The notes beneath the pieces are model-generated. The model saw only the letters and a list, made by a program, of their open reading frames with translations. It was not told the DNA's origin and ran no database searches. A stretch of DNA of 64,000 nt from M3007 sp964550795 (GTDB taxonomy: Bacteria > Bacteroidota > Bacteroidia > Chitinophagales > Saprospiraceae), in the NCBI GenBank assembly GCA_964550795.1, contig CAZKBH010000003.1:121300-185299 (forward strand), read 5' to 3'. Positions 25,299 to 35,641 of the stretch are shown one piece after another. Position numbers and translations under genes: made by a program. Positions within the stretch are counted from its first letter, which is position 1; each line of letters begins with the position of its first letter.

Positions 25299-27120
25299 TC
25301 AAAGTTTGACTAAACGCAGTGTTTCGTGACCAAATACAGTCGTGATGTGAATGGTGTAGATGCCCGGCACATCAGGCAGGTAGCTAAGGTCTACCGTGTT
25401 CCAGCCCCCGGCTGAAAACCACTCCGTTTGCCCCACTGGTCGCCCGTTCGGGTCAAAGACTGCGGACGAAACGACAGCATCACCGGGCAGATATAGGGTC
25501 AGCTGCGGAACGACGGAACGGGAAGGATTGGCTCCAAGTAATTTTGCGAAGAACGCCTGACCGGTATCAGGGCTGTGAAGGTTGAGGATTAGGCGGGCAC
25601 GATTGGCCGGGCAACCAGTGCATACCGCTTCATTAAATCTGCTCGCTGCGTCCTGCCACACAAGACCTGTCAGTGAGGATGCATCTTGTTTTGCCCTCAC
25701 CCGCAGATGGAACACCGCTTCAGCTTCGGCTACGTCAATGCCTTCAGGCTCCATGCTGAACCAAACGAAACGCAACGCAGCAGCCGAGCCTTGTTTTTTT
25801 ACGGTGTAAGTCAGGTAATCGGACTCCGTCGCCCCAACCTTTTCGATGCCCAGTACTTCGACCTGCGCGGCATCGAAAAGCAGTTCCATACCCAACACGC
25901 TCATCCCTGTGGTCGCCGAAAAGCGCAGGGGGAGCATATACTCCATTCCGGATGTCATGGCATGGGTTTCCAAGAAAACATCGCGAAGAGCAATTGTCTC
26001 CCGCTCTTCGGCAGGAGGGGCAAATTCTTCGCCGCCGCATTCTGTGCAGTCTTGTTCGACTACATCCCCTCTTTTGATACCATAAAAATCCTGGTTGGGA
26101 AGGTTGCCTGTCNNNNNNNNNNTTGTAAATGGTTTTGGGTACAAACCTCCAGGGCAGCCAGTTTGGATAAGCGTCAACATCAAATGTATCCAGCATGCAA
26201 TAGGCGATCAGCACCAGATCATAAGTGGTCAGCGTGTCATTCCCGTTAAAATCGGCGGCGATCAGTTGCTGTAAAGTGGGATATTTGCTTCCCAATATAA
26301 ACGTCCGCGCAGTATCTATATCCTCGAAGCCCAACCCGCAGTCACAGTCCGTGTCATCACCCTTTTGAGGGGTTATCGCGTACACATAATAGCGGGGAGT
26401 TCCACTGGTCGCATAGTAGCCGTCGGGAGAATACTCGCTGAAAGGATTAGTAGTTGAGCCGGCAAAACAGGTTGTTGCCGCCTGGAACGACACGGTTATG
26501 TTGGGTATCCCGATGTCGCTGCCACCGTCACACTCCGGCGGCGCGGAACCGTCGGGCATCGGCGCTTTGCGAATCAGGCCTGATATGGAAAATCCAGGGG
26601 GAGTCTCATACTGCACCGTGTCCGGAGTAGGGAGCGCTATTTGTTTGAATGGCCCAGACGATGTTTCAAGCACTTGATGAATTCCACCGATGCCTATAGT
26701 AGCGAGCGCCTCCGGAGCGTCCCGAAAATAGAGGGTAATTAACGGTGTGAAATCTGAGGGCAATGTGACATTGAATTTGAAGATTGCAATGGAACCGCCG
26801 CTTATGGAAACATCAGAGGCCGAAAAGGGAGATGCCACCGAGTTTTTGGTGGCCGCCTCGTCAAGACAAAGCACGGTTCCAGGACTGATGTACAATTCAA
26901 GACGGGCAGCAAAAACCGGAACCGAATAATTGATTGATGTCCATTCTACCGGTACAGCAACGTAGCCAGTTGTGGGATTGACACTGATACTTCCAAAGGA
27001 AAGTTCACCAGCTTGCGCGTGGAGCACATTTGTCATCATAGTAAATAACATTACAATTACAAATGTGTGTGTGTGTGACAACCATCGTGCCACATTTTGG
27101 AGGTTGGAAATTGATTTCAT
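25299..27120 (-). CDS. secreted protein with cohesin-like and dockerin-like regions, C-terminal sorting domain
   Basis: One gene split by the 10-N gap at 26113, across which the frame shifts. The N-terminal signal is MLFTMMTNVLHAQ at about residues 24-36. The first beta domain (LSFGSISVNPTTGYVAVPVE) and one after the gap (TGMSVLGMELLFDAAQVEVL) look like cohesin-type folds. Between them is a dockerin-like calcium loop (AADFNGNDTLTTYDLVLIAY) and a Cys-rich region (CDCGLG, CTECGG). The tail (PNPSRSV-like spacing, then GIYTIHITTVFGHETLRLVKL) is a type A sorting domain. It is probably displayed at the surface. It is followed by a strong terminator. Confidence 0.8.
26113..26122. other. assembly gap, 10 N
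   Basis: Ten N that split the cohesin-like T9SS gene into two overlapping ORFs in different frames. The apparent frameshift is best explained by the true gap length not being 10. Confidence 0.97.
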
Positions 27121-27488
27121 TGTGTGGGAAAAATGTTTTTAGAGCTTGCCCGACTTTATTTGAATCGAGAATCCAACATTTTTGATTCCGTGGATAAAAA
27201 ACAAAGGTCTCTGCTCTTACAAATTTCTTTGCCTCTTAAACTCGGTATTTTCATAAGTCTTTGATTTTCATATCAAATAAAACTCAAGTATGCTCTTAAA
27301 GTGATAAAATAGGATGAATAATGTACCGCCTAATACTATACTTATCTAACGGTTTTACAAAGGTAGGCAATTCACCGAGGTTTCAAAGGCCAGGACTGTT
27401 AAATTTAGTGGTTTTTGCCACGAAGATGTGTTCCGGCATCCGTTCAACTTGTGATAAGCATCTGTTTAGATACCCATACCTTCGCGCC
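27121..27488. other. intergenic region between divergent genes
   Basis: 368 AT-rich bases between the minus-strand T9SS gene and plus-strand xerD. It should hold both promoters. I see no perfect TTTG/TAnnTTTG pair, no tRNA and no strong hairpin. A reading frame open from 27321 into xerD is not needed for that protein. Confidence 0.6.
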
Positions 27489-28427
27489 ATGAATTGGCCG
27501 GCTGCTGTGCGATCTTTCCGCGATTATCTTCTACTCGAACGTTCGATGAGCCACCACACCATCGAGGCCTACCTCAACGACGTGGGCAGGTTTGTGCAAT
27601 GGCTTGAACTGGAAGGCCGCGTGTGTCCACCGCTGGCGGTAAAACCAGATGATTTGACGCAGTTTATTCTCTGGGCCAATCGGCTGGGCTTGGAAGCCAG
27701 CACGCAGTCGAGACTCATTTCAGGACTTCGGGCTTTTTACAAATACCTGATGGTGGAAGATTTGCTGGAGGAAGACCCGACGGAATTGTTGGAAAGTCCG
27801 CGTCTGCGCCGCAAAATCCCGGAAGTACTCAGCGTGCACGAGGTGCAAACCCTTCTCCATGCCGTGGATCTTTCCGATCCACAGGGCCAGCGGAACCGGG
27901 CCATTTTAGAGATGTTGTATGCCTGTGGATTGCGCGTCAGCGAGCTGGTGAACCTACGCCTCACCCAATTGTTCCTGGAGGCTAATTTTTTAAAAGTAGT
28001 GGGCAAAAACGACAAAGAACGATTGGTGCCCATAGGTTCGGAGGCTGTCAAATATCTCAGCATTTACCTCGAAAACGTGCGGAAGTTGCAAAAAAACATA
28101 CAGAAAGGGGCGGAAAACGTGGTTTTTTTGAATCGCCGAGGGGGCAAGATGAGCCGGGTGATGGTTTTTTTGATTGTCAAGGAATTTGCGGCAAAAGCTG
28201 GCATTCTGAAAAATATCAGCCCGCACACCTTCCGGCACACATTTGCCACGCACTTGGTCGAAGGTGGTGCTGACCTCAAGGCGGTGCAGGATATGCTCGG
28301 CCATGAAAGCATCACGACGACCGAGATATACACGCATCTGGATACGGAGTACCTCAAGGAGACCATTTACCTTTACCATCCCAGGTTAAAAATGAGCCAC
28401 TTATCTAAAAAAAATCCTTCTATATGA
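27489..28427 (+). CDS. xerD: tyrosine recombinase XerD
   Basis: Site-specific recombinase that, with XerC, resolves chromosome dimers at dif. The N-terminal SAM-like core-binding domain covers about residues 1-95, beginning FRDYLLLERSMSHHTIEAYL. The catalytic domain has Arg in ACGLRVSELVNL, Lys in GKNDKERLVPIG, His-x-x-Arg in HTFRHTFATHL, His in MLGHESITTTEIYTH and the nucleophilic Tyr in that same segment. At 312 residues it has housekeeping length. I start at 27489 (MNWPAAVRSF). An upstream extension of 56 codons has no family character. It overlaps the EVE gene by 4 nt (ATGA). Confidence 0.93.
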   Translation: MNWPAAVRSFRDYLLLERSMSHHTIEAYLNDVGRFVQWLELEGRVCPPLAVKPDDLTQFILWANRLGLEASTQSRLISGLRAFYKYLMVEDLLEEDPTELLESPRLRRKIPEVLSVHEVQTLLHAVDLSDPQGQRNRAILEMLYACGLRVSELVNLRLTQLFLEANFLKVVGKNDKERLVPIGSEAVKYLSIYLENVRKLQKNIQKGAENVVFLNRRGGKMSRVMVFLIVKEFAAKAGILKNISPHTFRHTFATHLVEGGADLKAVQDMLGHESITTTEIYTHLDTEYLKETIYLYHPRLKMSHLSKKNPSI

Positions 28428-28837
28428 ACTACTGGCTAGTCAAATCAGAACCCGATGTGTATGCTTACGACCAACTGGTGCGCGAAGGCCGCGGCCGCTG
28501 GGATGGGGTGCGCAATTACCAGGCGCGCAACAATTTACGCGCCATGAAAGAAGGCGATCTCTGCTTTTTTTACCATTCCAATATTGGACTTGAGGTGGTG
28601 GCCATTGCCCGGGTGGTGAAAGAGTATTACCCGGACCCAACCGCTGAAAAGGGCGACTGGTCTTGTGTGGACTTGGAGCCGGTGAAGCCATTGGTTCGGC
28701 CAGTGACCTTGGCTGAAATCAAAGCGCATCCGGATTTGCAAGCGCTACTTTTGGTCCGCAACGCACGTTTGTCGGTTATGCCCGTGAGTTCCGACGAATT
28801 TTCTACCATTTTGCAGTTGGGGGAGACCGACCTTTGA
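28424..28837 (+). CDS. EVE domain protein
   Basis: A complete EVE/thymocyte nuclear protein 1-type protein: MNYWLVKSEPDVYAYDQL at the start, the WDGVRNYQARNNLRAM segment, then GDLCFFYHSN and IARVVKEYYPDP. EVE domains belong to the PUA superfamily and recognise modified bases in DNA or RNA. This stand-alone form is widespread and its target is not settled. Its start overlaps the xerD stop as ATGA, so translation is likely coupled. Confidence 0.9.
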   Translation: MNYWLVKSEPDVYAYDQLVREGRGRWDGVRNYQARNNLRAMKEGDLCFFYHSNIGLEVVAIARVVKEYYPDPTAEKGDWSCVDLEPVKPLVRPVTLAEIKAHPDLQALLLVRNARLSVMPVSSDEFSTILQLGETDL

Positions 28838-28840
28838 GCC

Positions 28841-29362
28841 ATGATCTATCAATTTTCTTCTGGAGGCCGTAGTCTGAATCAATTTCCTGGCGGCGGAGTG
28901 GGCTGTCTGGTTTTTGCTGTTTTAGCCGTCGTAGGTGGCTACTACCTGTTGCAGGGGCTTTATTACTTGCTGCTCTGGGCGGCACCCGCGCTGCTCGTGC
29001 TGGCACTGATTATCAATTGGCGCGTATTCCCGGACACCGCTAAAACCTGGGTTAAAATCCTGCATACCAACCCATTATCTGCCCTTTTTTTGCTGGCTTT
29101 GTCGGTATTGCTGTTTCCTTTTTTCTCTTTGTATCTTTTGCTGAAAGCAATTGGCTACCGGAAAATAGAGCAACTGCGCCAGCAATTCCAGGACCCTGAG
29201 CAAAAGATTGTCGAGACGGAGTTCGTGGAATTTGAGGAATTGGAAAGTACACCCAAACAAGGACCGGGTGCGGTGGACGAAGCACCGCCCGTAAAACCGG
29301 AGATTTTACAAGCGAACAAGCCGGAAAAGCCCCAGAATCCGTACGATTCGTATTTTAAATGA
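28841..29362 (+). CDS. membrane protein of unknown function
   Basis: Three hydrophobic segments (about 20-42, 44-58 and 78-102) are followed by a 70-residue cytoplasmic tail rich in Glu, Pro and Lys that ends in YDSYFK. A Gly-rich N-terminus precedes the first span. No named family is recognised. It starts 3 nt after the EVE stop, making a three-gene xerD-EVE-membrane protein operon. It is convergent with the FG-GAP gene, 17 nt away. Confidence 0.7.
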   Translation: MIYQFSSGGRSLNQFPGGGVGCLVFAVLAVVGGYYLLQGLYYLLLWAAPALLVLALIINWRVFPDTAKTWVKILHTNPLSALFLLALSVLLFPFFSLYLLLKAIGYRKIEQLRQQFQDPEQKIVETEFVEFEELESTPKQGPGAVDEAPPVKPEILQANKPEKPQNPYDSYFK

Positions 29363-29379
29363 GTTTTGGTATTGAAATT

Positions 29380-32300
29380 TTAGCGTTCAAAGACCTGCAA
29401 CGCGCTGTGGTTGTTGGCCACTAAAATGATTCGTTTCCCTCCGGCACCGCGGAGTTGCGCCAGATCTCGGGCATCTCGCATGGCCCAAAAACCACTTTCA
29501 AGGTTGTTAATCCAGTTGAAATTGCCTTTGCCATTGCCGGCTAAAAACACGCCATTGCCCGCATCGTAGCGGCCGGTTCCAACTTCCATTCCGTATTTGT
29601 TGCCGGCCATGAGCAGATCCAAATGCCCATCGCCATTAAAATCTTCGACGATAAGTCCTTGAATCGCAGAGGCTTGTACTTGGAACGGAAGACTACGGCG
29701 CACAAATTTCCCGCCTTGATTTTCCCACCAACAGGTTTCGAGGTCGTACGCCTTCAGGTGTAGCGCATCGTCGAGGCTGCTGCCCCACATTTTTTCGATG
29801 GTGGCCTTGGCGTAATTATCCGCGTAGAGGTATTTCTTTTTCAGCCCGGGCATCTGCTTGACCATCACTTCTTTCTGGATGAGCGGGAAGTTATTTTTGC
29901 CTTCGTAAAGGGTTACGATGGGATCAATGGTGCCATTATTGTCAAAATCTTTGGCATAACAGCCGAATGGGGCCGTTGCACTGGCCGTAAAACGGGTGTT
30001 TAAGCCAAAATTGCCCGTTACCAAATCCAGATCGCCATCCCCGTCGAGGTCCGCAATTTTGAGGCTGAACCACAGGCCATTGCTCTGGCCAAGCCCCATA
30101 TTTTCGGTCACATTGCTCAGTTTTCCACCCACGAGTTTGAACACTGAAACCGGCATCCATTCCCCGACTGCCACGAGTTCCGCCTGCCCGTCTTTGTCCA
30201 AATCCGCCCAAGCAAGCTCGGTCACCATGCCACAACGGGCAAAATCTCCGCCTACTTCCTCCGTGACATCGGTCATTTTGTTCCGGTCGTTGCGCAGCAC
30301 CATGCTTCGGGGGGTAAGGGGCCACTTATCCGGCACCAGGCGTCCGCCTATAAACAAATCCAGATCACCGTCGCCGTCGTAGTCGTGCGCGACTACGCGC
30401 AGGCCAAGATCACTTGCTGCGGTAGGCAATGCGGTAGTGGATCGGGAGAAATTGCCTTTGCCATCGTTGAGGTAGAGGCGATTTTGCCACAGTTTGTCAC
30501 GTCCCTGTTGGGGCGCATCAAAACCGCCACTGACGACAAATAAATCCTGGTCGCCATCTCCATCAAAGTCGAAAAAAACAGCGCCGTGGTCCTCATGTAT
30601 TTTTTCAGTTTCCCACAGGCTTTGATTGCTCGCTTTGAAACCCCCGTTCGGTGTTTGCACATAAAGCGCAGCCGGCGAGTTGAAGGCGTTTCCGACAAAA
30701 AAATCATCCAGTCCATCTCCGTTTACGTCGGCTTTGGCTAAGAGCGGGCCAAGTTCACTTTCCTTCCAGGGCATGAGCGGAAAGTTTTCGAAGTCGTTGA
30801 ATCTGTTTTCTTTATGTATAAAATTAACCCCTGATGCGGTATTCTTTTCGGTGAAAAGCACCTGAACAGGTTTATCTGGAACCAGCGTTGGAACGTACCC
30901 GGAAGCATTGCTCCAATCCAGTTGCAGGCGTTGGTTGGTTGGAACATTGGTCAGGATTTGTGTTTTACCATCGGGCCAGCGCACGCTCAGTTTATCAACC
31001 TGCGTTACTTTGCCCATGCCAAAATGTATCAGGTGTTCTGAGCTGGAGAAAATGCCTCGATTGGGGCTAATTTCCTGATATTGTATTTGTCCGTTGGAAA
31101 ATTCAATCAAGACAGAAGCTCCAACGGCAAATGGATTTTGAGGACTGCCCTTTAGTTTGGCTTGCAAATAATTGCCCAAATTTTGCTCTCGGCTCAGGTT
31201 TTTGAACACAAAAGCGGGGTCTTCCAGGTTGTTGGCCACCAAATCCAGGTCGCCATCGCCGTCCAAATCGGTCCAGGCAGCGCCGCAGGACCAGGTAGCT
31301 TTCATGGTAGCCCATTCACCGCTTTTATCTTCAAACTTCCAATTGCCTTTGTTTTGGAAAATAAAATCCCGGATTTTGTAGGAGGGAACGGAGTTCAGGT
31401 AATCATCCAGGGTTTTAAATTCTTGCAGAATTTGCTGGGATGATTTGTTCCGCTTCATTTCCTTCATAAAATCCGCGTGGTCAATGTGGTGAATCTCACG
31501 GCGGTAACCATTCGTCACGTAAATATCGCGCATCCCATCATTGTCGTAATCGGCGATTAAACCGCTCCACGACCAGTCGGTTTTAAAAACGCCCGCCTGA
31601 CAAGCTACATCGCTGAACGTTCCGTTGCCGTTGTTGCGTTGGAGCACATTATGGGTCACCGGCTCAAAAATGCCATTTTGTATGAGCGACTGATAAAGGC
31701 TGTTGGTATTGGAAATTTTGAGGGTTTTATGGCGATAGTTGTTGGCTGGCATCATGTCCACGACAAAAATATCCACCAAGCCATCGTTGTCGAAGTCAGA
31801 AAGGTCGCTACCCATAGAAAACTGGGTATTGTGCCGCACACTTTCGTCCAAGCGATCCACAAAAGCACCCTTACCCGTATTATAGTAGAGCCGGTCGGGC
31901 TGCAAAAAGTCGTTGGCCACGTACACATCCGGATGTCCATCCCGGTTTAGATCTGAGACGGATACACTGAGGCCAAAACCCCGGTTCCAAATACCAACTT
32001 CTTTAGAAACGTCAGCAAATTTCCCGGTGCCCTGATTGCGGTAAAAACGGTCGGAATCGAGTGGGTCTTTGGGATCAAAATTTGGAATCATGGTGCCGTC
32101 CGGACCCGGTTTTGACTCAATTTTATTGGCAAAAACCATGTCTTTTGGGTAATTCAGCAAGTACAAGTCAAGATCCCCGTCGCCATCGCCATCAAAAAAA
32201 TTGGCACCGGTAGAGGCACTCATATCATCTAGGCCATATTCTTTAGCCCGTTCGGTGAAGGTCAGATCACCATTGTTTACGTACAATTTATTGCGCCGTT

Positions 32301-32847
32301 CATTATTTTCAAAAGGCCCAGCGCGACACACATAAAAGTCCAAAAAACCGTCTGCATTGATATCCACCGCAGCAACGGCGGTCTCAAAACCTTCTTCCGA
32401 GGTCAAACCCGCCGACGAAGTGATGTCTTTAAACTTGAAATTCCCTTGGTTGAGGTACAAGCGATTCTGACCGTTGCTGTTGACAAAATAGAGATCGGGC
32501 AAATTATCGTTGTTCACATCCGCGACGGCCACCCCACCTCCGTTGTAGATATTGATGTTGGTGGCAAAGTTGTTGGCCTTGGTTTCCTCGATATAGTTTT
32601 GAAAATCAATGCCTGTCTCGTCTGCTTCAAGCAGTTGCAATAGCGGCTTTTTGGCTGTTAGGGTCTCTTCTACGCCCTGCATTTTACCCGGTTCGTAGCC
32701 CGTTGATGCTTTGGGCCAGAATTTCCAAGCAGCAAAACCGCCCACCAGCAAAAGCAAGAGCAGCCAAATCAGTCGTTTTGGGAAAGGTTTGCGTGCCGAA
32801 ACGCTTGGTTTCTTACTTTGCGCCGGCTTATTTGTCTTTTTACTCAT
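29380..32847 (-). CDS. CRTAC1-like FG-GAP/VCBS repeat protein with ASPIC/UnbV domain
   Basis: A 1155-residue envelope protein. It has a Lys-rich N-terminus, one membrane anchor (LIWLLLLLLVGGFAAWKFW), and then many FG-GAP/VCBS blades with calcium motifs such as DVNNDNLPDLYFVN, DGDGDGDLDLYLLN and DLDGDGDLDLVTGN. An ASPIC/UnbV domain (FAVGASVLIEFSNGQ to VRWPDGKTQILTNVP) lies near residue 600, followed by a second propeller. The start at 32847 gives MSKKTNKPAQ; four extra codons upstream are possible. Such proteins are abundant in Saprospiria and often sit with SusCD systems, but none is seen here. Function unknown, probably calcium-dependent binding. Confidence 0.9.
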   Translation of the reverse strand: MSKKTNKPAQSKKPSVSARKPFPKRLIWLLLLLLVGGFAAWKFWPKASTGYEPGKMQGVEETLTAKKPLLQLLEADETGIDFQNYIEETKANNFATNINIYNGGGVAVADVNNDNLPDLYFVNSNGQNRLYLNQGNFKFKDITSSAGLTSEEGFETAVAAVDINADGFLDFYVCRAGPFENNERRNKLYVNNGDLTFTERAKEYGLDDMSASTGANFFDGDGDGDLDLYLLNYPKDMVFANKIESKPGPDGTMIPNFDPKDPLDSDRFYRNQGTGKFADVSKEVGIWNRGFGLSVSVSDLNRDGHPDVYVANDFLQPDRLYYNTGKGAFVDRLDESVRHNTQFSMGSDLSDFDNDGLVDIFVVDMMPANNYRHKTLKISNTNSLYQSLIQNGIFEPVTHNVLQRNNGNGTFSDVACQAGVFKTDWSWSGLIADYDNDGMRDIYVTNGYRREIHHIDHADFMKEMKRNKSSQQILQEFKTLDDYLNSVPSYKIRDFIFQNKGNWKFEDKSGEWATMKATWSCGAAWTDLDGDGDLDLVANNLEDPAFVFKNLSREQNLGNYLQAKLKGSPQNPFAVGASVLIEFSNGQIQYQEISPNRGIFSSSEHLIHFGMGKVTQVDKLSVRWPDGKTQILTNVPTNQRLQLDWSNASGYVPTLVPDKPVQVLFTEKNTASGVNFIHKENRFNDFENFPLMPWKESELGPLLAKADVNGDGLDDFFVGNAFNSPAALYVQTPNGGFKASNQSLWETEKIHEDHGAVFFDFDGDGDQDLFVVSGGFDAPQQGRDKLWQNRLYLNDGKGNFSRSTTALPTAASDLGLRVVAHDYDGDGDLDLFIGGRLVPDKWPLTPRSMVLRNDRNKMTDVTEEVGGDFARCGMVTELAWADLDKDGQAELVAVGEWMPVSVFKLVGGKLSNVTENMGLGQSNGLWFSLKIADLDGDGDLDLVTGNFGLNTRFTASATAPFGCYAKDFDNNGTIDPIVTLYEGKNNFPLIQKEVMVKQMPGLKKKYLYADNYAKATIEKMWGSSLDDALHLKAYDLETCWWENQGGKFVRRSLPFQVQASAIQGLIVEDFNGDGHLDLLMAGNKYGMEVGTGRYDAGNGVFLAGNGKGNFNWINNLESGFWAMRDARDLAQLRGAGGKRIILVANNHSALQVFER

Positions 32848-32904
32848 GATGGACGTCAAGATTTGAGGTGCAAAAATAGAACAACAAGCACCACATTCTT
32901 TGGC

Positions 32905-34731
32905 CTATTGGTACATCTCTGCGATCTGTTTGCTACATTTTTGAAGGATAATCCGCCGTTTCATTTTAAGTGTCGGGGTGAGCTCTGCGTCCGATCCATC
33001 TGCCTTGACGGCCTCCCATGGCTCAGCCACAAGCGCGAATTTTTTGAGCTGGTCCACGTGACTAAAATGTGGGTTCACACGCTCCAGAAGCATTTCGTAA
33101 CGGCGCATAACTTGTGGATTTTCAATCATTTGCGGCAGTGTTGTCCACTCAATTTCATGTTTTTTACACCAGTCCCGCAAGCCCTCTGCGGAAGGAACAA
33201 TCAGGGCTGAAACAAATTTCATATTCTCGCCCACCACCATGGCTTGCTCCACGAGTTGGTGTTCTTTCAACATGGATTCAATGGGCGTGGGCGCTACGTA
33301 TTTGCCACCGCTGGTTTTGAGCAATTCTTTTTTTCGATCCGTAATTTTCAAAAACTTTTTCCCGCCAGGTCCATCTAAAAGCGTTCCTACATCGCCTGTG
33401 GCCAGCCAGCGTTCCCCGTTAATTTCGCGGATCATTTCGGCGGTTTGCTCGGGCTGTTTGTAGTATCCGGGCATCAATCCGGGGCTTTTGGCCAATATTT
33501 CACCTTCGCCGGGCTTAAAATCAGGCCCTTCTTCAATCTGGAGTTCTACGCCTTCTATGGGCATTCCTACTGTACCGAGCAAAGCCTCGCCGGGACCAAA
33601 ACCGTTGACGGTCAAGCCCGGCGCTGATTCGCTCAGACCATAAACTTCCCGTACTGGAATTTTTGCCGCATTAAAGACACGCAACACTCGTACCGGGCAG
33701 GCGCTTGCTCCGGTGGTGATGCCGTGCACATGGCCGCCCAAGCCCGCGCGCCACTTTGAAAAAATGAGCTTATCGGCAATTTTCCATTGAAAAGCCTTCC
33801 AGCCACTGTACTTTTTGTCAAATTCCCAATCTTCCGCCAGATCCAAAGCCCAGAAGAACAGCCAACGTTTCAGTCCGCTCAACTCAAGTCCTTTGTTGTA
33901 AATTTTGTCGTACACCTTCTCCAGGAGCCTTGGCACGCAGGTGAAAAAATGGGGTTTAATGGCTTGAAAATCACCAGATTCTCCACCCAGATTGTCTGTC
34001 CCGGTAAACGAAACACTGGCTCCTGCGGCGGTAAACACATAAACCGCCACCCGCTCATACACGTGGCTAACCGGAAGAAAACTCAGCACCCGGTCGCCGG
34101 AACCGATGGGCGCAATCCTGCCCACAACCTCCACATTAAAGGCAATGTTCCGATGCGTGAGCATGACTCCTTTGGGATTGCCTGTGGTGCCGGAGGTGTA
34201 AATGATGGTCGCCAAATCGTCGGGTTGAATCCTGCTTTTGATCTGCTCGAGCTCCGTCAGATCGGCATTTTCCGGGGCGTGTAGTTCGGTCCAACAACGC
34301 ACGCCTGAGTCCGTATGAAAGCTCAAAATTTCCAACAGCGCTGGGGATTTTTCCTTGGAAACCAACACTTTATCCAGCAAATCGCCTTCTCCGACAATGC
34401 AATACTTTGCTTCGGATTCATTTAATATGTAGGTGTATTCGCGGGCGCTGATGGTTGGGTACATGGGCACATTGATCACCCCGATTTGCAACATGGCAAA
34501 GTCGAGCGCCACCCATTCCGGGCTGGCCTGATACACCACGGTTGCTACTTTATCCCCTGGTTTCAACCCCAGCCGTAGCAGTCCGACGCTGGTACGATTG
34601 CACAGCGAGACCATTTCTTGCGTGGATAAATACTTCCATTCACCTGCTACTTTTCGGCCAAAAGCTTGGTCGAGGGGGTGGTTTTTGGATTGGTGTTCCA
34701 GGTAATCGAACAGGCGTTTGTTGTAAAGCAT
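32905..34731 (-). CDS. long-chain-fatty-acid--CoA ligase
   Basis: AMP-forming acyl-CoA synthetase of the FadD15/FACL bacterial-eukaryotic type that activates fatty acids for degradation or lipid synthesis. Motifs: ATP/AMP loop IIYTSGTTGNPKGVMLTH, YGLSESAPGLTVN, LATGDVGTL and the hinge with catalytic Lys region LKITDRKKELLKTSGGKYV. It is 608 residues from MLYNKRLFDYLEHQ at 34731. The longer ORF to 34854 has no family match. It may supply substrates for the thiolase pathway elsewhere. It reads away from the MITE copy at 34858. Confidence 0.93.
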   Translation of the reverse strand: MLYNKRLFDYLEHQSKNHPLDQAFGRKVAGEWKYLSTQEMVSLCNRTSVGLLRLGLKPGDKVATVVYQASPEWVALDFAMLQIGVINVPMYPTISAREYTYILNESEAKYCIVGEGDLLDKVLVSKEKSPALLEILSFHTDSGVRCWTELHAPENADLTELEQIKSRIQPDDLATIIYTSGTTGNPKGVMLTHRNIAFNVEVVGRIAPIGSGDRVLSFLPVSHVYERVAVYVFTAAGASVSFTGTDNLGGESGDFQAIKPHFFTCVPRLLEKVYDKIYNKGLELSGLKRWLFFWALDLAEDWEFDKKYSGWKAFQWKIADKLIFSKWRAGLGGHVHGITTGASACPVRVLRVFNAAKIPVREVYGLSESAPGLTVNGFGPGEALLGTVGMPIEGVELQIEEGPDFKPGEGEILAKSPGLMPGYYKQPEQTAEMIREINGERWLATGDVGTLLDGPGGKKFLKITDRKKELLKTSGGKYVAPTPIESMLKEHQLVEQAMVVGENMKFVSALIVPSAEGLRDWCKKHEIEWTTLPQMIENPQVMRRYEMLLERVNPHFSHVDQLKKFALVAEPWEAVKADGSDAELTPTLKMKRRIILQKCSKQIAEMYQ

Positions 34732-34857
34732 AAAAAAACTGTTGCTGAGGTGGTTAAATTCATGCCAAACATGAATTAAAGAGCACAATATATGGGTTCC
34801 TGAATGTATTGAAATGAAAAATTCGGAAACAGGTGAGTGCTTGAGTTCAGACAAGTA

Positions 34858-35024
34858 CTTAGTGCTTGTCTAAATTTTAGTTCTGAGGCGAAAGCGAGGA
34901 AATTTTTGATTGTACAAGGCAAATTTTGCAGTCGAATGCGGGCAATTCGGCGAAAAATTTAACGCCGTACAAGCTAAAATTTGCCGCTTGAAGGCCAGAA
35001 ACTAAAGTTTAGACAAGCACTTAA
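34858..35024. repeat. MITE-like palindromic element, family A, copy 2
   Basis: Nearly identical to 3324-3488. Flanks are CTTAG (34858-34862) and CTTAA (35020-35024). The latter contains the complement of the DinB gene stop codon. A partial copy of the end motif (TGCTTGAGTTCAGACAAG) lies just outside at about 34838-34855, perhaps an older insertion at the same place. Confidence 0.88.
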
Positions 35025-35533
35025 AGGTATCGTTCCCGCAATACCCCCATGTGGTGCATCTGATGCCCGATGATAATCCAAAACAAGGCACGCACCGAAA
35101 CCTTCCAATTGCTGGCAGTCAGGAGAAATTGCGACTGTTCTTCCGTGCATTGCGCGGCGAGGAGGATGGTATGCTCGCGCACCATTTTCCATTCTTTCAA
35201 TAAATCTTTGAGGCTTCGATCCTCCACCGGAGCCTGTTCCATCCAAAAATCCTGATTGAACCCTGGCAATGGCGCACGGTCTCCCCTCATGCCCCAGAGT
35301 GCACGGAAGGCGAATACCCGTTCTGTATCCATGATGTGGATGAGCACTTGTTTGATGGTCCATTTACCAGGGCCATACGCGTAATCGCCCATGGTTTCGG
35401 GCAGGCTGCTGAGCAATTGATGTGCTTCTTTGAAGGACTTTTTCAATAAGCCCTGTGCAGTTCCACGTTTGGGAAGTGCATGCAGGTATGTTTCGTAAAA
35501 CGGAGCAAATTCGCCCTTTTTTGGCCGTTTCAT
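35021..35533 (-). CDS. DinB-family four-helix protein
   Basis: A DinB/YfiT-like putative metal-dependent enzyme of 170 residues. The three metal ligands are recognisable: His in VLIHIMDTERVFAFR, and two His in GHQMHHMGVLRERYL at the C-terminus. Family members act as thiol-dependent transferases (bacillithiol or mycothiol S-transferases) or are uncharacterised. The stop codon lies in the boundary repeat of the MITE-like element, so the last residues may have been set by the insertion, although the ending RERYL looks normal for the family. Confidence 0.88.
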   Translation of the reverse strand: MKRPKKGEFAPFYETYLHALPKRGTAQGLLKKSFKEAHQLLSSLPETMGDYAYGPGKWTIKQVLIHIMDTERVFAFRALWGMRGDRAPLPGFNQDFWMEQAPVEDRSLKDLLKEWKMVREHTILLAAQCTEEQSQFLLTASNWKVSVRALFWIIIGHQMHHMGVLRERYL

Positions 35534-35641
35534 GCGACTATGATTCAGGTGATTTGATTGATTTGAATGAGCAAATACCTGATTTTGAGGTAATTATAAT
35601 CCTTCTGCAAAACCACGCCGTGTTGGTTGTAAATGCGGAAA

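Noticed and set aside
26113..26122. Frameshift pseudogene in the cohesin-like T9SS gene
   Set aside because: The frame change coincides with the N run, so it is an assembly effect.
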